Translations under genes and position numbers: made by a program | Shown here: piece by piece, positions 34,739 to 43,786 of the stretch | How positions within the stretch are numbered: position 1 is the stretch's first letter | Layout of the letters: each line of letters starts with the position of its first letter | Notes under the pieces: generated by a model | Told to the model about the DNA's origin: nothing | Seen by the model: only the letters and a program-made list of their open reading frames with translations | The model's database searches: none | Source of the DNA: Ruania halotolerans | GTDB taxonomy: Bacteria > Actinomycetota > Actinomycetes > Actinomycetales > Beutenbergiaceae | NCBI RefSeq assembly: GCF_021049285.1 | Contig: NZ_CP088017.1 | Coordinates: 1,685,380-1,749,379, forward strand | Direction: 5' to 3' | Length of the DNA: 64,000 bases

Positions 34739-35553
34739 CCTCGCTCTACGTCCCCGGGGACCGCCCCGACCGGGTGACCAAGGCACTCGCGTCCGGGGCG
34801 GACTGCGTGATCGTGGACCTCGAGGACGCGGTAGCACCCTCACACAAGCAACTCGCGCGGGAGTCGTTGGCCAAAGCCTTAGGCGGCGAGTTGCCCGTAC
34901 CCGTTCAGGTGCGCGTGAACGCGTGCGGCTCGGCATGGTACGAAGACGACCTGGCGGCGCTGGGGGAGTCAAACCCAGCTATTGGTGTTCGCCTGCCGAA
35001 GGTCAACGGCCCCGACGACGTCGCTGCCGTGCAGGACGCCCTGCCCGCTCGAGACGTGCACGCGTTGATCGAGACAGCCATCGGCGTAGAGCGATCCTTC
35101 GAGATCGCCAACGCCGGCGTGGCATCGGTGACCCTCGGCGAGGCCGACCTGCGCGCTGAGCTGGGTCTCGCCGCTGGCGAGCCGGGGGAGCCGGGCCTCG
35201 CATGGGTGCGCTCCCGGCTGGTCGTGGCCGCTGCAGCCGCCGGACTGCCGGCCCCACAAATGAGCGTGTGGGCCGACGTGAAAGACATGGACGGCCTTGC
35301 GAGGAGTTGCGCCACCGGCAAGGCGCTGGGATTCGTGGGGCGCTCGGCGATTCACCCGGCACAGCTCCCGGTGATCCGTGACGCCTTCCGGCCCACCGAG
35401 GCCGAACTCGCACGAGCCCGCGAGATCGTCGACCGCGTCGGCTCCGCCGAGGCCGACCGCGCAGGCACAGTCGTGCTTGAGGACGGGAGCTTCCTGGATG
35501 CGGCGATGCTCCGTGGTGCGCTCCGCGTGCATGGATCGACGGGTCGGGGTTAG
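34732..35553 (+). CDS. HpcH/HpaI/CitE family CoA-ester lyase
   Basis: The 273-residue product starts at ATG 34732, overlapping the CoA transferase gene by 7 bases. CitE-like motifs: SLYVPGDRPDRVTKALASGA, CVIVDLEDAVAPSHK, VRVNACGSAWYEDDLAAL, ALIETAIGVERSFE, TLGEADLRAELG and VGRSAIHPAQLPVI. The metal-binding acids and the Arg in the nucleotide-CoA site are present. Relatives split malyl-, citramalyl- or 3-hydroxy-3-methylglutaryl-type CoA esters into acetyl-CoA or a short acyl-CoA plus a keto acid. Last gene of the operon. Confidence 0.87.
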   Translation: MLTSLYVPGDRPDRVTKALASGADCVIVDLEDAVAPSHKQLARESLAKALGGELPVPVQVRVNACGSAWYEDDLAALGESNPAIGVRLPKVNGPDDVAAVQDALPARDVHALIETAIGVERSFEIANAGVASVTLGEADLRAELGLAAGEPGEPGLAWVRSRLVVAAAAAGLPAPQMSVWADVKDMDGLARSCATGKALGFVGRSAIHPAQLPVIRDAFRPTEAELARAREIVDRVGSAEADRAGTVVLEDGSFLDAAMLRGALRVHGSTGRG

Positions 35554-35588
35554 CACCGGATGTCGGTCCGTCGCGCTACGGTTCGACT

Positions 35589-35660
35589 ATGAGTCCTTCG
35601 TTCGCTAATAGCACGTCCTCGAGTCTCCTAGCCCCGACGCGCTTCGGAATCGGGTCGTAA
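35589..35660 (+). CDS. Possible 23-residue leader ORF before hsdM
   Basis: ATG 35589 opens a 23-codon frame (MSPSFANSTSSSLLAPTRFG then IGS) whose TAA ends 4 bases before the hsdM ATG. TACGGT at 35577-35582 lies 6 bases before the ATG, as in leaderless actinobacterial transcripts. hsdM itself has no visible Shine-Dalgarno, so translation of this short frame could deliver ribosomes to it. The frame may also be chance. Confidence 0.3.
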   Translation: MSPSFANSTSSSLLAPTRFGIGS

Positions 35661-35664
35661 GTCC

Positions 35665-38100
35665 ATGGCACTCAAGAAGTCAGACCTCTACTCATCCCTG
35701 TGGGCGAGTTGCGACCAGCTGCGAGGCGGCATGGACGCCTCGCAGTACAAGGACTACATCCTCACACTGCTGTTCGTGAAGTACGTCTCCGACAAGGCCA
35801 AGACCGATCCCCATTCCCTGATCGACGTCCCCGAGGGTGGCTCCTTCGACGCCATGCTCGCAGCCAAGGGCGACAAGGAGATCGGCGACCGCTTCAACAA
35901 GGTCATTGGCCGCCTCGCCGAGGCCAACGGCCTGCGCAACGTCATCGACCAAGCCGACTTCAACGACGAGGAGAAGCTCGGCAAGGGCAAGGAGATGCAG
36001 GACCGCCTCTCCAAGCTCGTCACCATCTTCAACGACCTCGACTTCCGTGGCTCGCGCGCTGAGGGCGACGACCTGCTCGGTGACGCCTACGAGTACCTGA
36101 TGCGGCACTTCGCCACCGAGTCCGGCAAGAGCAAGGGCCAGTTCTACACCCCGGCCGAGGTCTCTCGGATCCTCGCCAAAGTCGTCGGCATCGGCAGTGA
36201 GACCCGGCAGGACCAGACGGTCTTCGACCCGGCATGTGGCTCTGGCTCGCTGCTGCTGAAGACTGCCGACGAAGCGCCGCGCGGCATGACGATCTACGGC
36301 CAAGAGAAGGACAACGCCACCTGGGCGCTGTCCAGGATGAACATGATCCTGCACGGCAACGAGATCGCCGAGATCGCCAAGGGTGACACGATCACGAACC
36401 CGCAGTTCACCAGTGGCACTCGGCTCAAGACCTTCGACTACGTGGTCATGAACCCGCCGTTCTCGGTCAAGTCGTGGAGCAATGGCCTGGAGAACCACTT
36501 CGACCGCTTCGAGTACGGACAGCCGCCGGAGAAGAACGGCGACTACGCCTTCCTGCTGCACGCGCTCAAGTCGCTCAAGAGCACCGGCAAGGCAGCGATC
36601 ATCCTTCCGCACGGCGTGCTGTTCCGGGGCAATGCAGAGGGCACGATCCGCAAGCGGCTTCTCAAGCAGGGCTTCATCAAGGGTGTCATCGGACTGCCCC
36701 CCAACCTGTTCTACGGCACCGGCATTCCAGCCTGCATCGTCATCCTCGACAAAGAGAACGCCGTCAGCCGCACCGGCGTCTTCATGATCGACGGCTCGAA
36801 GGGCTTCGTCAAGGACGGCAGCAAGAACCGCCTCCGCAGCCAAGACATCCACAAGATCGTCGACAGCTTCAACAAGCAGATTGAGGTCGACCGCTACTCG
36901 CGCATGGTGCCGATGAGCGAGATCGCCGATCCGAAGAACGACTACAACCTGAATATCCCTCGCTACATCGACTCATCCGAGCCCGAAGATCTGCAAGACC
37001 TCTCCGCCCACCTCTACGGCGGGATCCCGGACCGCGACCTCGACGCGCTGCACGAGTACTGGGAGCCATTCACGCAGCTGCGTGACCAGCTGTTCAAGCC
37101 GAACCGCACCGGCTATAGCGATCTCGCCATCGACGTCAGGGAAGTGCAGCAAGCCATCCTTGACGCCCCCGGATTCCACAAGCTGCGCGACGAAGTTACC
37201 GGCATCGTCGATGACTGGTTTGCCGCATGGCGCCCGCGGTTGGTCGAGATCAACGCCGACACCAAGCCCGCCGACCTGAACACCGCGATGAGCGAAGACT
37301 TCCTCGAGCGGTTCAAGCCGGTGCCGCTCCTTGACGAGTACGACGCCTACCAGCAGCTCATGACCTACTGGCACGACGTCATGCACGACGACGTCTTCCT
37401 GCTGATGAACGACGGCTGGGTCTATGCCGCCAAGCCGCGCCAGACCATCGCGGACAAGGAGCGGAAGCTCTCCGAGGATCCCGACCTCGAACTCGGAACG
37501 GGACGCAAGAAGACCAAGTACAAGATGGACCTCATCCCGCCGGCGCTGATCGTCGCCCGCTACTTCGCAGACGAGCAGGCCAAGGTCGACGATCTCAACG
37601 CTGAGCTTGAGTCCGCGTCCGCAGCAGTGACCGAACACGCCGAGGAGCACGGCAGCGACGAGGCTCTCCTCCCTGAAGCCACCAACGACAAGGGTGCCTA
37701 CACCAAGCAGCTCATAACCGCGGTGATCAAGGAGGCAAAGGTGAGCGGTGACCAGGAGATCCTTGAATGCGCCAACGCCGCCCTTGAGCTAGTGGACGCC
37801 GAGGCCGCATCCAAGAAGGCGGCTAAGGAGGCCCAGGTTGCTCTCGACACCTTCGCACTCAAGAAATACGGCGACCTCACCGAATCCGACGTCCAGTCGT
37901 TGGTACTCGATGACAAGTGGCACGGCACGATCACGATGCGGATCGACGGCGAGGTCAACGCACTGACGCTCGCCCTCGTTGCTCGGATCCAGCAACTCGG
38001 CGAACGTTATGCCGAGACCGTGGGCGACCTCGACGCCGAACTGGGGAAGCTCCAAGCCAGAGTCGCAGGACACCTTGCTGCGATGGGGGTCAAGTCGTGA
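35665..38100 (+). CDS. hsdM: Type I restriction-modification DNA methyltransferase (HsdM)
   Basis: The 811-residue product starts at ATG 35665. N-terminal helical HsdM_N region (KKSDLYSSLWASCDQLRGGM), then an N6-adenine methylase domain with motif I DPACGSGS at 188-195 and motif IV NPPF at 263-266, followed by FSVKSWSNGLENHFDRFEYG and QFYTPAEVSRILAKV. The C-terminal 250 residues are an extra charged helical region (DEQAKVDDLNAELESASAAV), longer than the usual 500-residue HsdM but seen in this subfamily. GC is visibly lower than in the upstream sugar operon. GTG of hsdS overlaps the stop. Confidence 0.92.
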   Translation: MALKKSDLYSSLWASCDQLRGGMDASQYKDYILTLLFVKYVSDKAKTDPHSLIDVPEGGSFDAMLAAKGDKEIGDRFNKVIGRLAEANGLRNVIDQADFNDEEKLGKGKEMQDRLSKLVTIFNDLDFRGSRAEGDDLLGDAYEYLMRHFATESGKSKGQFYTPAEVSRILAKVVGIGSETRQDQTVFDPACGSGSLLLKTADEAPRGMTIYGQEKDNATWALSRMNMILHGNEIAEIAKGDTITNPQFTSGTRLKTFDYVVMNPPFSVKSWSNGLENHFDRFEYGQPPEKNGDYAFLLHALKSLKSTGKAAIILPHGVLFRGNAEGTIRKRLLKQGFIKGVIGLPPNLFYGTGIPACIVILDKENAVSRTGVFMIDGSKGFVKDGSKNRLRSQDIHKIVDSFNKQIEVDRYSRMVPMSEIADPKNDYNLNIPRYIDSSEPEDLQDLSAHLYGGIPDRDLDALHEYWEPFTQLRDQLFKPNRTGYSDLAIDVREVQQAILDAPGFHKLRDEVTGIVDDWFAAWRPRLVEINADTKPADLNTAMSEDFLERFKPVPLLDEYDAYQQLMTYWHDVMHDDVFLLMNDGWVYAAKPRQTIADKERKLSEDPDLELGTGRKKTKYKMDLIPPALIVARYFADEQAKVDDLNAELESASAAVTEHAEEHGSDEALLPEATNDKGAYTKQLITAVIKEAKVSGDQEILECANAALELVDAEAASKKAAKEAQVALDTFALKKYGDLTESDVQSLVLDDKWHGTITMRIDGEVNALTLALVARIQQLGERYAETVGDLDAELGKLQARVAGHLAAMGVKS

Positions 38101-39281
38101 GCGCTGCGACGGTGCGCCTTGCCGATGTGACGACGCGGATCGGGAGTGGGATCACGCCTCGAGGCGGTTCCGCCGTCTACACGCCCTCCGGGCGACCGTT
38201 TCTTCGCAGCCAGAACGTTGGCTGGGGCGACCTTCGTCTCGATGACATGGCGTACATCGACGAAGCGACTCACTCGACGTTCCCAGCGACGGAGCTGCGC
38301 ACCGGAGACATCCTACTCAACATTACGGGTGCATCGATCGGCCGGTCAGCCGTTGCCACCCCGGAACTTGATGGCGGGAACGTAAACCAGCACGTCTGCG
38401 AGATCCGGCTTAGGCCGGGTCGGATGGACCCACACTTTGTGAACGCATTTCTCCTGTCTCGCGCGGGCCAAGACCAGATTGACATGTTCCAGGCTGGTGG
38501 CAATCGCCAGGGTCTGAACTTCCAGCAGGTCGGATCGATCAGTGTGCCCGACCTGGAGATTGGTCAGCAGCGGGCGGTCGGAGGGGCCGGCCGGGACGCT
38601 GATAACGGCATCGCTGGCTTGGAGCGGATGATCGCCAAGAAGCAGGCGATCAAGCAAGGCATGATGCAGCAGCTCCTCACCGGCACGACCCGCGTCCCCG
38701 GCTTCACCGTGCCCTGGCGCGACGTGACGCTTGGCGACGCCACTGACATCCTCGACAATCTTCGGATGCCGCTGAGTGGCGCGCAACGCGCCAACCGCAG
38801 CGGGCCGTTCCCATACTGCGGAGCGAACGGTGTGCTCGACCACATCGATGACTACATGATGGACGATGATGTCGTCCTTCTGGCCGAGGATGGCGGGAAC
38901 TTCGACCAATGGCGAACGCGCCCGATTGCGTATCGGATGAAGGGCAAGATCTGGGTGAACAACCACGCCCACGTCCTGAAGGCCACGCAGCCCGGAGACA
39001 CCGGTTTTCTCTTTTATTCGCTGCAACACAAAGACATCACGCCGTTCATCTCCAGCGGAACACGATCGAAGCTCACCCGTGGAGAACTGGTTCGCATCAA
39101 GGTTTCGATGCCCGACGAGGCGGACGAGCAGCGTGCAATCGCCGAGGTGCTTGGCGACGCTGATCGCGAGATCGGTCTGCTCCGTCAACGGCTCAGAAAG
39201 GCCCGATCTGTCAAAGCCGGCATGATGCAGGAGTTGCTGACCGGCCGAACCCGCCTGCCGATCGACGAGGGCGCAGCATGA
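38097..39281 (+). CDS. hsdS: Type I restriction-modification specificity subunit (HsdS)
   Basis: GTG 38097 overlaps the hsdM stop. The 394-residue product has two target-recognition domains. Each is followed by a matching conserved spacer: QRAVGGAGRDADNGIAGLER to MMQQLLTGTTRVP (158-201), and QRAIAEVLGDADREIGLLRQ to MMQELLTGRTRLP (345-388), both 44 residues long. TRD1 includes TPSGRPFLRSQNVGWGDL and DILLNITGASIGRSAV; TRD2 includes PYCGANGVLDHIDDY and LLAEDGGNFDQW. It determines the bipartite DNA target of the complex. The target itself cannot be read from sequence. Confidence 0.9.
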   Translation: MSAATVRLADVTTRIGSGITPRGGSAVYTPSGRPFLRSQNVGWGDLRLDDMAYIDEATHSTFPATELRTGDILLNITGASIGRSAVATPELDGGNVNQHVCEIRLRPGRMDPHFVNAFLLSRAGQDQIDMFQAGGNRQGLNFQQVGSISVPDLEIGQQRAVGGAGRDADNGIAGLERMIAKKQAIKQGMMQQLLTGTTRVPGFTVPWRDVTLGDATDILDNLRMPLSGAQRANRSGPFPYCGANGVLDHIDDYMMDDDVVLLAEDGGNFDQWRTRPIAYRMKGKIWVNNHAHVLKATQPGDTGFLFYSLQHKDITPFISSGTRSKLTRGELVRIKVSMPDEADEQRAIAEVLGDADREIGLLRQRLRKARSVKAGMMQELLTGRTRLPIDEGAA

Positions 39282-39994
39282 CCGAAGTGCGTCGCTTCAG
39301 GGAGATCCGCATGTGCGCGCACAGCGCTTGGCGCTCCACTGCGTTCGGGCTTGATGCGGACGCTCCGGACGAGCCTGCGTTTTGCGTTCCGCAGGGCTGT
39401 GCGGATCATCACATCGCTGGGCTTTGCAATACGAACTCGTACATCGAGACGATCGATGACTTCCTGGCGAGCGCTACTTGGTGTGACCTGATTGCTCTGC
39501 CCGATTTGGAACCTGACTCGGAGGAAGCGGAGGGCCTCTTCCGCTGGCACTCGATGATGCTCCTTGTGGCAGGAGAACTTATGGAAGATCTGCGCCTGAT
39601 TGTCGAGGGAGCGGGTGAGTCCTCGGACTGGCTGGACGTGGGTGACCTCCGAGACCTGCGTGGTCTGATCAACAATCTTTGGAAGCACCGCGATGGCCCT
39701 CGCGACACCAGTAAGCGCGTGACGCGAGCGGTTGTGCACCGTGACCTCCATCATGGTCCGTACTTCTTTCCGTATTCGTATCCGGACGGACTCGACGAAC
39801 TAGAGCCGCGCCTCTATGGCATGCACAACCCGAGGATCGATCCGTGCAGCATCGAGGGCGTGCTCATTCCGAGCATCGTTGAGATTGCTCACCTCCTTGG
39901 CCAGGCGGTTGCCCGAGCTTGCAAGGTGCTGGACGACCCCGAGAATCTCAACGTCCTGCAGAAGCACTGGCCGGAGATGGAGGCCGCGAAATGA
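39278..39994 (+). CDS. Unknown protein encoded inside the hsd operon
   Basis: ATG 39278 overlaps the hsdS stop and the frame ends overlapping the hsdR ATG (39991). The product has 238 residues. It is acidic in its centre (LPDLEPDSEEAEGLFRWHSM) and has an N-terminal Cys cluster (CVPQGCADHHIAGLCNTN) that could bind metal but is not a recognised finger. WLDVGDLRDLRGLINNLWKH and VVHRDLHHGPYFFPYSYPDG are its most distinctive blocks. I recognise no domain. Translational coupling on both sides means it is made with the restriction complex. An accessory or immunity role is possible but inferred. Confidence 0.75.
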   Translation: MTEVRRFREIRMCAHSAWRSTAFGLDADAPDEPAFCVPQGCADHHIAGLCNTNSYIETIDDFLASATWCDLIALPDLEPDSEEAEGLFRWHSMMLLVAGELMEDLRLIVEGAGESSDWLDVGDLRDLRGLINNLWKHRDGPRDTSKRVTRAVVHRDLHHGPYFFPYSYPDGLDELEPRLYGMHNPRIDPCSIEGVLIPSIVEIAHLLGQAVARACKVLDDPENLNVLQKHWPEMEAAK

Positions 39995-42900
39995 GCATCG
40001 TCGGGCAGATCGAGCGTAAGGCACAGGATCGCGTCATTCAGCTGTTCCGGGAGACGCTCGATTACGAGTACCTCGGTGATTGGCACGACGGCAACCGCAC
40101 TTCGGGTGTCGAGACGGATCTGCTCGCGCAGAACCTCAAAGCTCGTGGCTATGTCGACAACCTGATTACCCGCGCACTCGACCGGCTCGGCAAGGCCGCC
40201 GCTGTCGGTGCTGGTCACGACCTGTACGAGGCGAACCGGGACGTCTATCAGCTGCTGCGCTACGGCGTGAAGGTCAAGCCTGGAGTTGGTCAGCAGACCG
40301 AGACCGTCTGGCTCATCGACTGGGCCCATCCCGAGGCCAACCACTTCGCAGTCGCTGAGGAAGTCACTGTCCTCGGGCAACACAGTAAGCGCCCCGACGT
40401 CGTGCTCTACGTCAACGGCTTGGCGCTGGGTGTACTCGAACTGAAGCGGTCGAAGGTGTCGGTCACCGAAGGCATCCGGCAGTCTATCGGCAACCAGAAG
40501 CCCGGGTTCATCCGCCCGTTCTTCTCCACGGTGCAATTCCTGTTCGCCGGCAACGACGTCGAGGGTCTGCGTTATGGCCCGATTGATACCCCGGAGAAGT
40601 ACTGGCTGGAATGGAAGGAATCTTCCGAGGTCGCCGAACCGCTGGACCGGGCGCTACTACAGATGTGCGGCAAGGGCCGGTTCCTCGAGTTCATCCACGA
40701 CTTCATCGTGTTCGACGCTGGCGTGAAGAAGGGCCCACGGCACAACCAGTACTTCGGCATCAAGGCGGCCCAGGAGCGGATCGCCAAGCGCGAGGGCGGC
40801 ATCATTTGGCACACCCAGGGTTCGGGCAAGAGCCTGACCATGGTGTGGCTTGCCAAGTGGATCCGGGAACATCAGGACGATGCGAGGGTCCTGCTGATTA
40901 CCGACCGGACCGAGCTGGACGATCAGATCGAAAAGGTCTTCAACGGCGTCAACGAGCAGATCTATCGCACCAAAAGCGGCGCCGACCTGCTCGACGCCCT
41001 GAACAAAAGCCAGGAGTGGCTGATCTGCTCACTGGTGCACAAGTTCCGCGGGTCCGATGGCGAGAAGGCTGTCGACGAAGCCAGCGAGGACTTCATCGCC
41101 GAGCTCAATGCGACCATGCCGAAGGATTTCAGGGCCAAGGGCAACCTCTTCGTCTTCGTCGACGAGGCCCACCGCACGCAATCGGGCAAGATGCACCGCG
41201 CCATGAAGCAACTCCTGCCCGAGTCGATGTTCATCGGCTTCACCGGCACACCGTTGCTCAAGGTCGACAAAGCAACCAGCATCGAGACCTTCGGCTCGTT
41301 CATTCACACCTACAAGTTCGACGAGGCCGTGACCGACGGCGTGGTGCTCGACCTGCAGTACGAGGCGCGCAATATCGACCAGCATCTCACCAGTCCGGCG
41401 CAGGTCGATAGGTGGTTCGAGGTCAAGACCAAAGGCATGACCGACCTCTCCAAAGCTGAGCTCAAGAAGCGCTGGGGAACCATGCAGAAGGTCGTCTCCA
41501 GTGAGCCCCGCGCCAAGCAGATCGTCAACGACATCCTCCTCGACATGGAGACCAAGCCCCGCCTCATGAACGGGCGCGGCAACGCCATACTCGTCGGCGG
41601 CAGCGTCTATCAGGCATGCAAGTTCTATGAGATGTTCGTCGCCGCCGGATTCAAGGGCAAGTGCGCCATCGTCACCAGCTACGAGCCCAACGCTAGCGAC
41701 ATCTCCAAAGAGGACTCTGGCGCGGGCAAGACCGAGAAAATCCGCAAGTATGACATCTACCGCAAGATGTTGGCCGACTACTTCGATGAATCGGAAGACG
41801 TCGCCATGGGCAAGGTCGAGGAGTTCGAGGCTGCGGTCAAGAAGCAGTTCATCGAGAACCCCGGCCAGATGCGGCTGCTCATCGTGGTCGACAAGCTGCT
41901 GACCGGGTTCGACGCCCCGACTGCGACGTACCTCTACATCGACAAGAAGATGAGTGACCACGGCCTGTTCCAGGCGATCTGCCGCGTCAACAGGCTCGAC
42001 GGCGAGGACAAGGACTACGGCTACATCATTGACTACCAGGACCTCTTCAACTCGATTGATGGTGCCATCACCGACTACACCTCTGGCGCCCTCGACGGCT
42101 ACGAGAGGACCGACATCGACGGCTTGCTGACGGACCGGATCGATAAGGCCCGCGAGAACCTCGACGAAGCACTGGAGCGCGTCCGTGCCGTATGTGAGCC
42201 CGTTACCCCGCCGAAGGGCACGCTGCAGTACCAGAAGCACTTCTGCGCCGCCGAGTCAGGCAACGCCGAACAACTCAAGGCCAACGAGCCCAAGCGCGTC
42301 GAGCTATACAAGGCCGTCGCGGCCGTGAGCCGTGCCTACGCCAATCTCGCCAATGAGATGACGGCTGCTGGGTACAACGACGCCGAGGCGGAGGCGATCA
42401 AGAGCGAGATCGCGCACTACGTCGACGTCCGCGCAGAGGTGAAGCTTGGCGCCGGTGAGGACGTGGACTTCAAGCAATACGAAGCAGGCATGCGGTTCCT
42501 GCTTGACACCTACATCCAGGCCAGCGCATCGGAGACTGTGTCGGACTTCGAGGACGCCGGTCTGATCGACCTGATCGTCGACCTCGGTGCTGGCGCCATC
42601 GACAAGCTGCCCGAGGGCATCAAGAAGGACCCCGAAGCGGTTGCCGAGACGATCGCCAACAACATGCGCAAGGTGATCATCGACGAGCGCGCGATGAACC
42701 CGATGTACTACGACCGCATGAGTGAACTACTCGATGCCATCATCGAGGAGCGTCGCAGGCGCGCCATCGAGTACCAGGAGTACCTCACCAAGCTGCTGGA
42801 TGCGGCGAAGAAGCTCGGCAAGAAGGAGTCTGAGATCAAGTACTCAGCTTGGGCGGACAACGGCGCCAAGCGGGCTTTGGTCGACTTCTTCTTCCCTAAC

Positions 42901-43077
42901 GGGAGCCTCGCAGTGGTTGTTGACGATGCGCTCATGCAGAACAAGCCACACGGCTGGGTCGGGAATCCAATGAAGGAACGTGTCGTCCGCAACGCGATCA
43001 AGGTCAAATTGCCCGTCGACTACGAGAAGTTGGATGAACTGCTCGAGCTGTTGAAGGCCAGGCATGAGTACCGCTAG
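39991..43077 (+). CDS. hsdR: Type I restriction endonuclease/translocase subunit (HsdR)
   Basis: From ATG 39991 the product has 1028 residues. The N-terminal nuclease has a PD-(D/E)xK core: D136 in RPDVVLYVN and E150-x-K152 in GVLELKRSK. The superfamily 2 motor follows with Walker A QGSGKS (276-281), DEAH (391-394), GFTGTPL and the later helicase motifs near LLTGFDAPTATYLY and QAICRVNRLDGEDKDYGYII. A helical C-terminus for HsdM/S contact ends at ELLKARHEYR. The protein translocates and cuts DNA lacking the methylation set by HsdMS. All key residues seem intact, so the system is probably active. Confidence 0.92.
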   Translation: MSIVGQIERKAQDRVIQLFRETLDYEYLGDWHDGNRTSGVETDLLAQNLKARGYVDNLITRALDRLGKAAAVGAGHDLYEANRDVYQLLRYGVKVKPGVGQQTETVWLIDWAHPEANHFAVAEEVTVLGQHSKRPDVVLYVNGLALGVLELKRSKVSVTEGIRQSIGNQKPGFIRPFFSTVQFLFAGNDVEGLRYGPIDTPEKYWLEWKESSEVAEPLDRALLQMCGKGRFLEFIHDFIVFDAGVKKGPRHNQYFGIKAAQERIAKREGGIIWHTQGSGKSLTMVWLAKWIREHQDDARVLLITDRTELDDQIEKVFNGVNEQIYRTKSGADLLDALNKSQEWLICSLVHKFRGSDGEKAVDEASEDFIAELNATMPKDFRAKGNLFVFVDEAHRTQSGKMHRAMKQLLPESMFIGFTGTPLLKVDKATSIETFGSFIHTYKFDEAVTDGVVLDLQYEARNIDQHLTSPAQVDRWFEVKTKGMTDLSKAELKKRWGTMQKVVSSEPRAKQIVNDILLDMETKPRLMNGRGNAILVGGSVYQACKFYEMFVAAGFKGKCAIVTSYEPNASDISKEDSGAGKTEKIRKYDIYRKMLADYFDESEDVAMGKVEEFEAAVKKQFIENPGQMRLLIVVDKLLTGFDAPTATYLYIDKKMSDHGLFQAICRVNRLDGEDKDYGYIIDYQDLFNSIDGAITDYTSGALDGYERTDIDGLLTDRIDKARENLDEALERVRAVCEPVTPPKGTLQYQKHFCAAESGNAEQLKANEPKRVELYKAVAAVSRAYANLANEMTAAGYNDAEAEAIKSEIAHYVDVRAEVKLGAGEDVDFKQYEAGMRFLLDTYIQASASETVSDFEDAGLIDLIVDLGAGAIDKLPEGIKKDPEAVAETIANNMRKVIIDERAMNPMYYDRMSELLDAIIEERRRRAIEYQEYLTKLLDAAKKLGKKESEIKYSAWADNGAKRALVDFFFPNGSLAVVVDDALMQNKPHGWVGNPMKERVVRNAIKVKLPVDYEKLDELLELLKARHEYR

Positions 43078-43786
43078 TGCCTACCTGAGCGTCCGCGGCA
43101 TCGATATCGACGTCATCTATAAGGACATCAAGAACCTCCATATCGGCGTCTACCCGCCGATGGGGCGCGTCCGCGTCGCCGCACCGCAGCGGCTGGATGA
43201 CGTCCAAGTCCGCTTAGCCGTGATCCAGCGATTGCCCTGGATCCAGCGGCAACGCAAGGAGTTGCGGGGCACGCCGCGCCAGTCTGAGCGTGAGATGGTG
43301 ACGGGAGAGTCGCACTACGTGTGGGGCGTTCGACGTCGACTCAAGGTGGTGGAACGACCGGGGCGGTCCCACCTAGAGGTCGATGGCGAGAGGCTCGTGC
43401 TTTACACCCCTGCCGACAGCACTGCCGACAAGCGACGCGAGAATCTCGACCAGTGGTACCGTCAGCAACTCCGCGATGTGCTTCCGGAGGTCATCGCGAG
43501 GTGGGAAGCGAAGTTCGAAGTGTCGGTGCCCAAGTGGACGATCCGACGCATGAAGACCAAGTGGGGCTCCTGCAACCGCGAGACCCGGCACATCTGGTTC
43601 AACGTCGAGCTCGCCAAGAAGCACCCCGACTGCCTGGAGTACATCGTCGTCCACGAGATGGCCCACTACTTCGAGCGCAACCACGGCGAACGGTTTACCA
43701 AGCTAATGGACGGCCTGATGCCCGACTGGCGCCGTCGACGTGGCGAGCTGAACGGTTCGCCCCTGGCTGAGGAGACTTGGAAGTGA
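43064..43786 (+). CDS. YgjP/WLM-type zinc metalloprotease-like protein
   Basis: ATG 43064 lies 14 bases inside the 3' end of hsdR. The 240-residue product matches the YgjP (DUF45) family: IDIDVIYKDIKNLHIGVYPP at the N-terminus, the signature RRMKTKWGSCNRETRHIWFN, and a zinc-protease HEMAH motif at 197-201 followed by FERNHGERFTKLM. The family is regularly found next to type I restriction operons, where its role is not established. It might process or turn over a subunit of the complex. Strong coupling to hsdR and to the next gene supports a shared function. Confidence 0.88.
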   Translation: MSTASAYLSVRGIDIDVIYKDIKNLHIGVYPPMGRVRVAAPQRLDDVQVRLAVIQRLPWIQRQRKELRGTPRQSEREMVTGESHYVWGVRRRLKVVERPGRSHLEVDGERLVLYTPADSTADKRRENLDQWYRQQLRDVLPEVIARWEAKFEVSVPKWTIRRMKTKWGSCNRETRHIWFNVELAKKHPDCLEYIVVHEMAHYFERNHGERFTKLMDGLMPDWRRRRGELNGSPLAEETWK

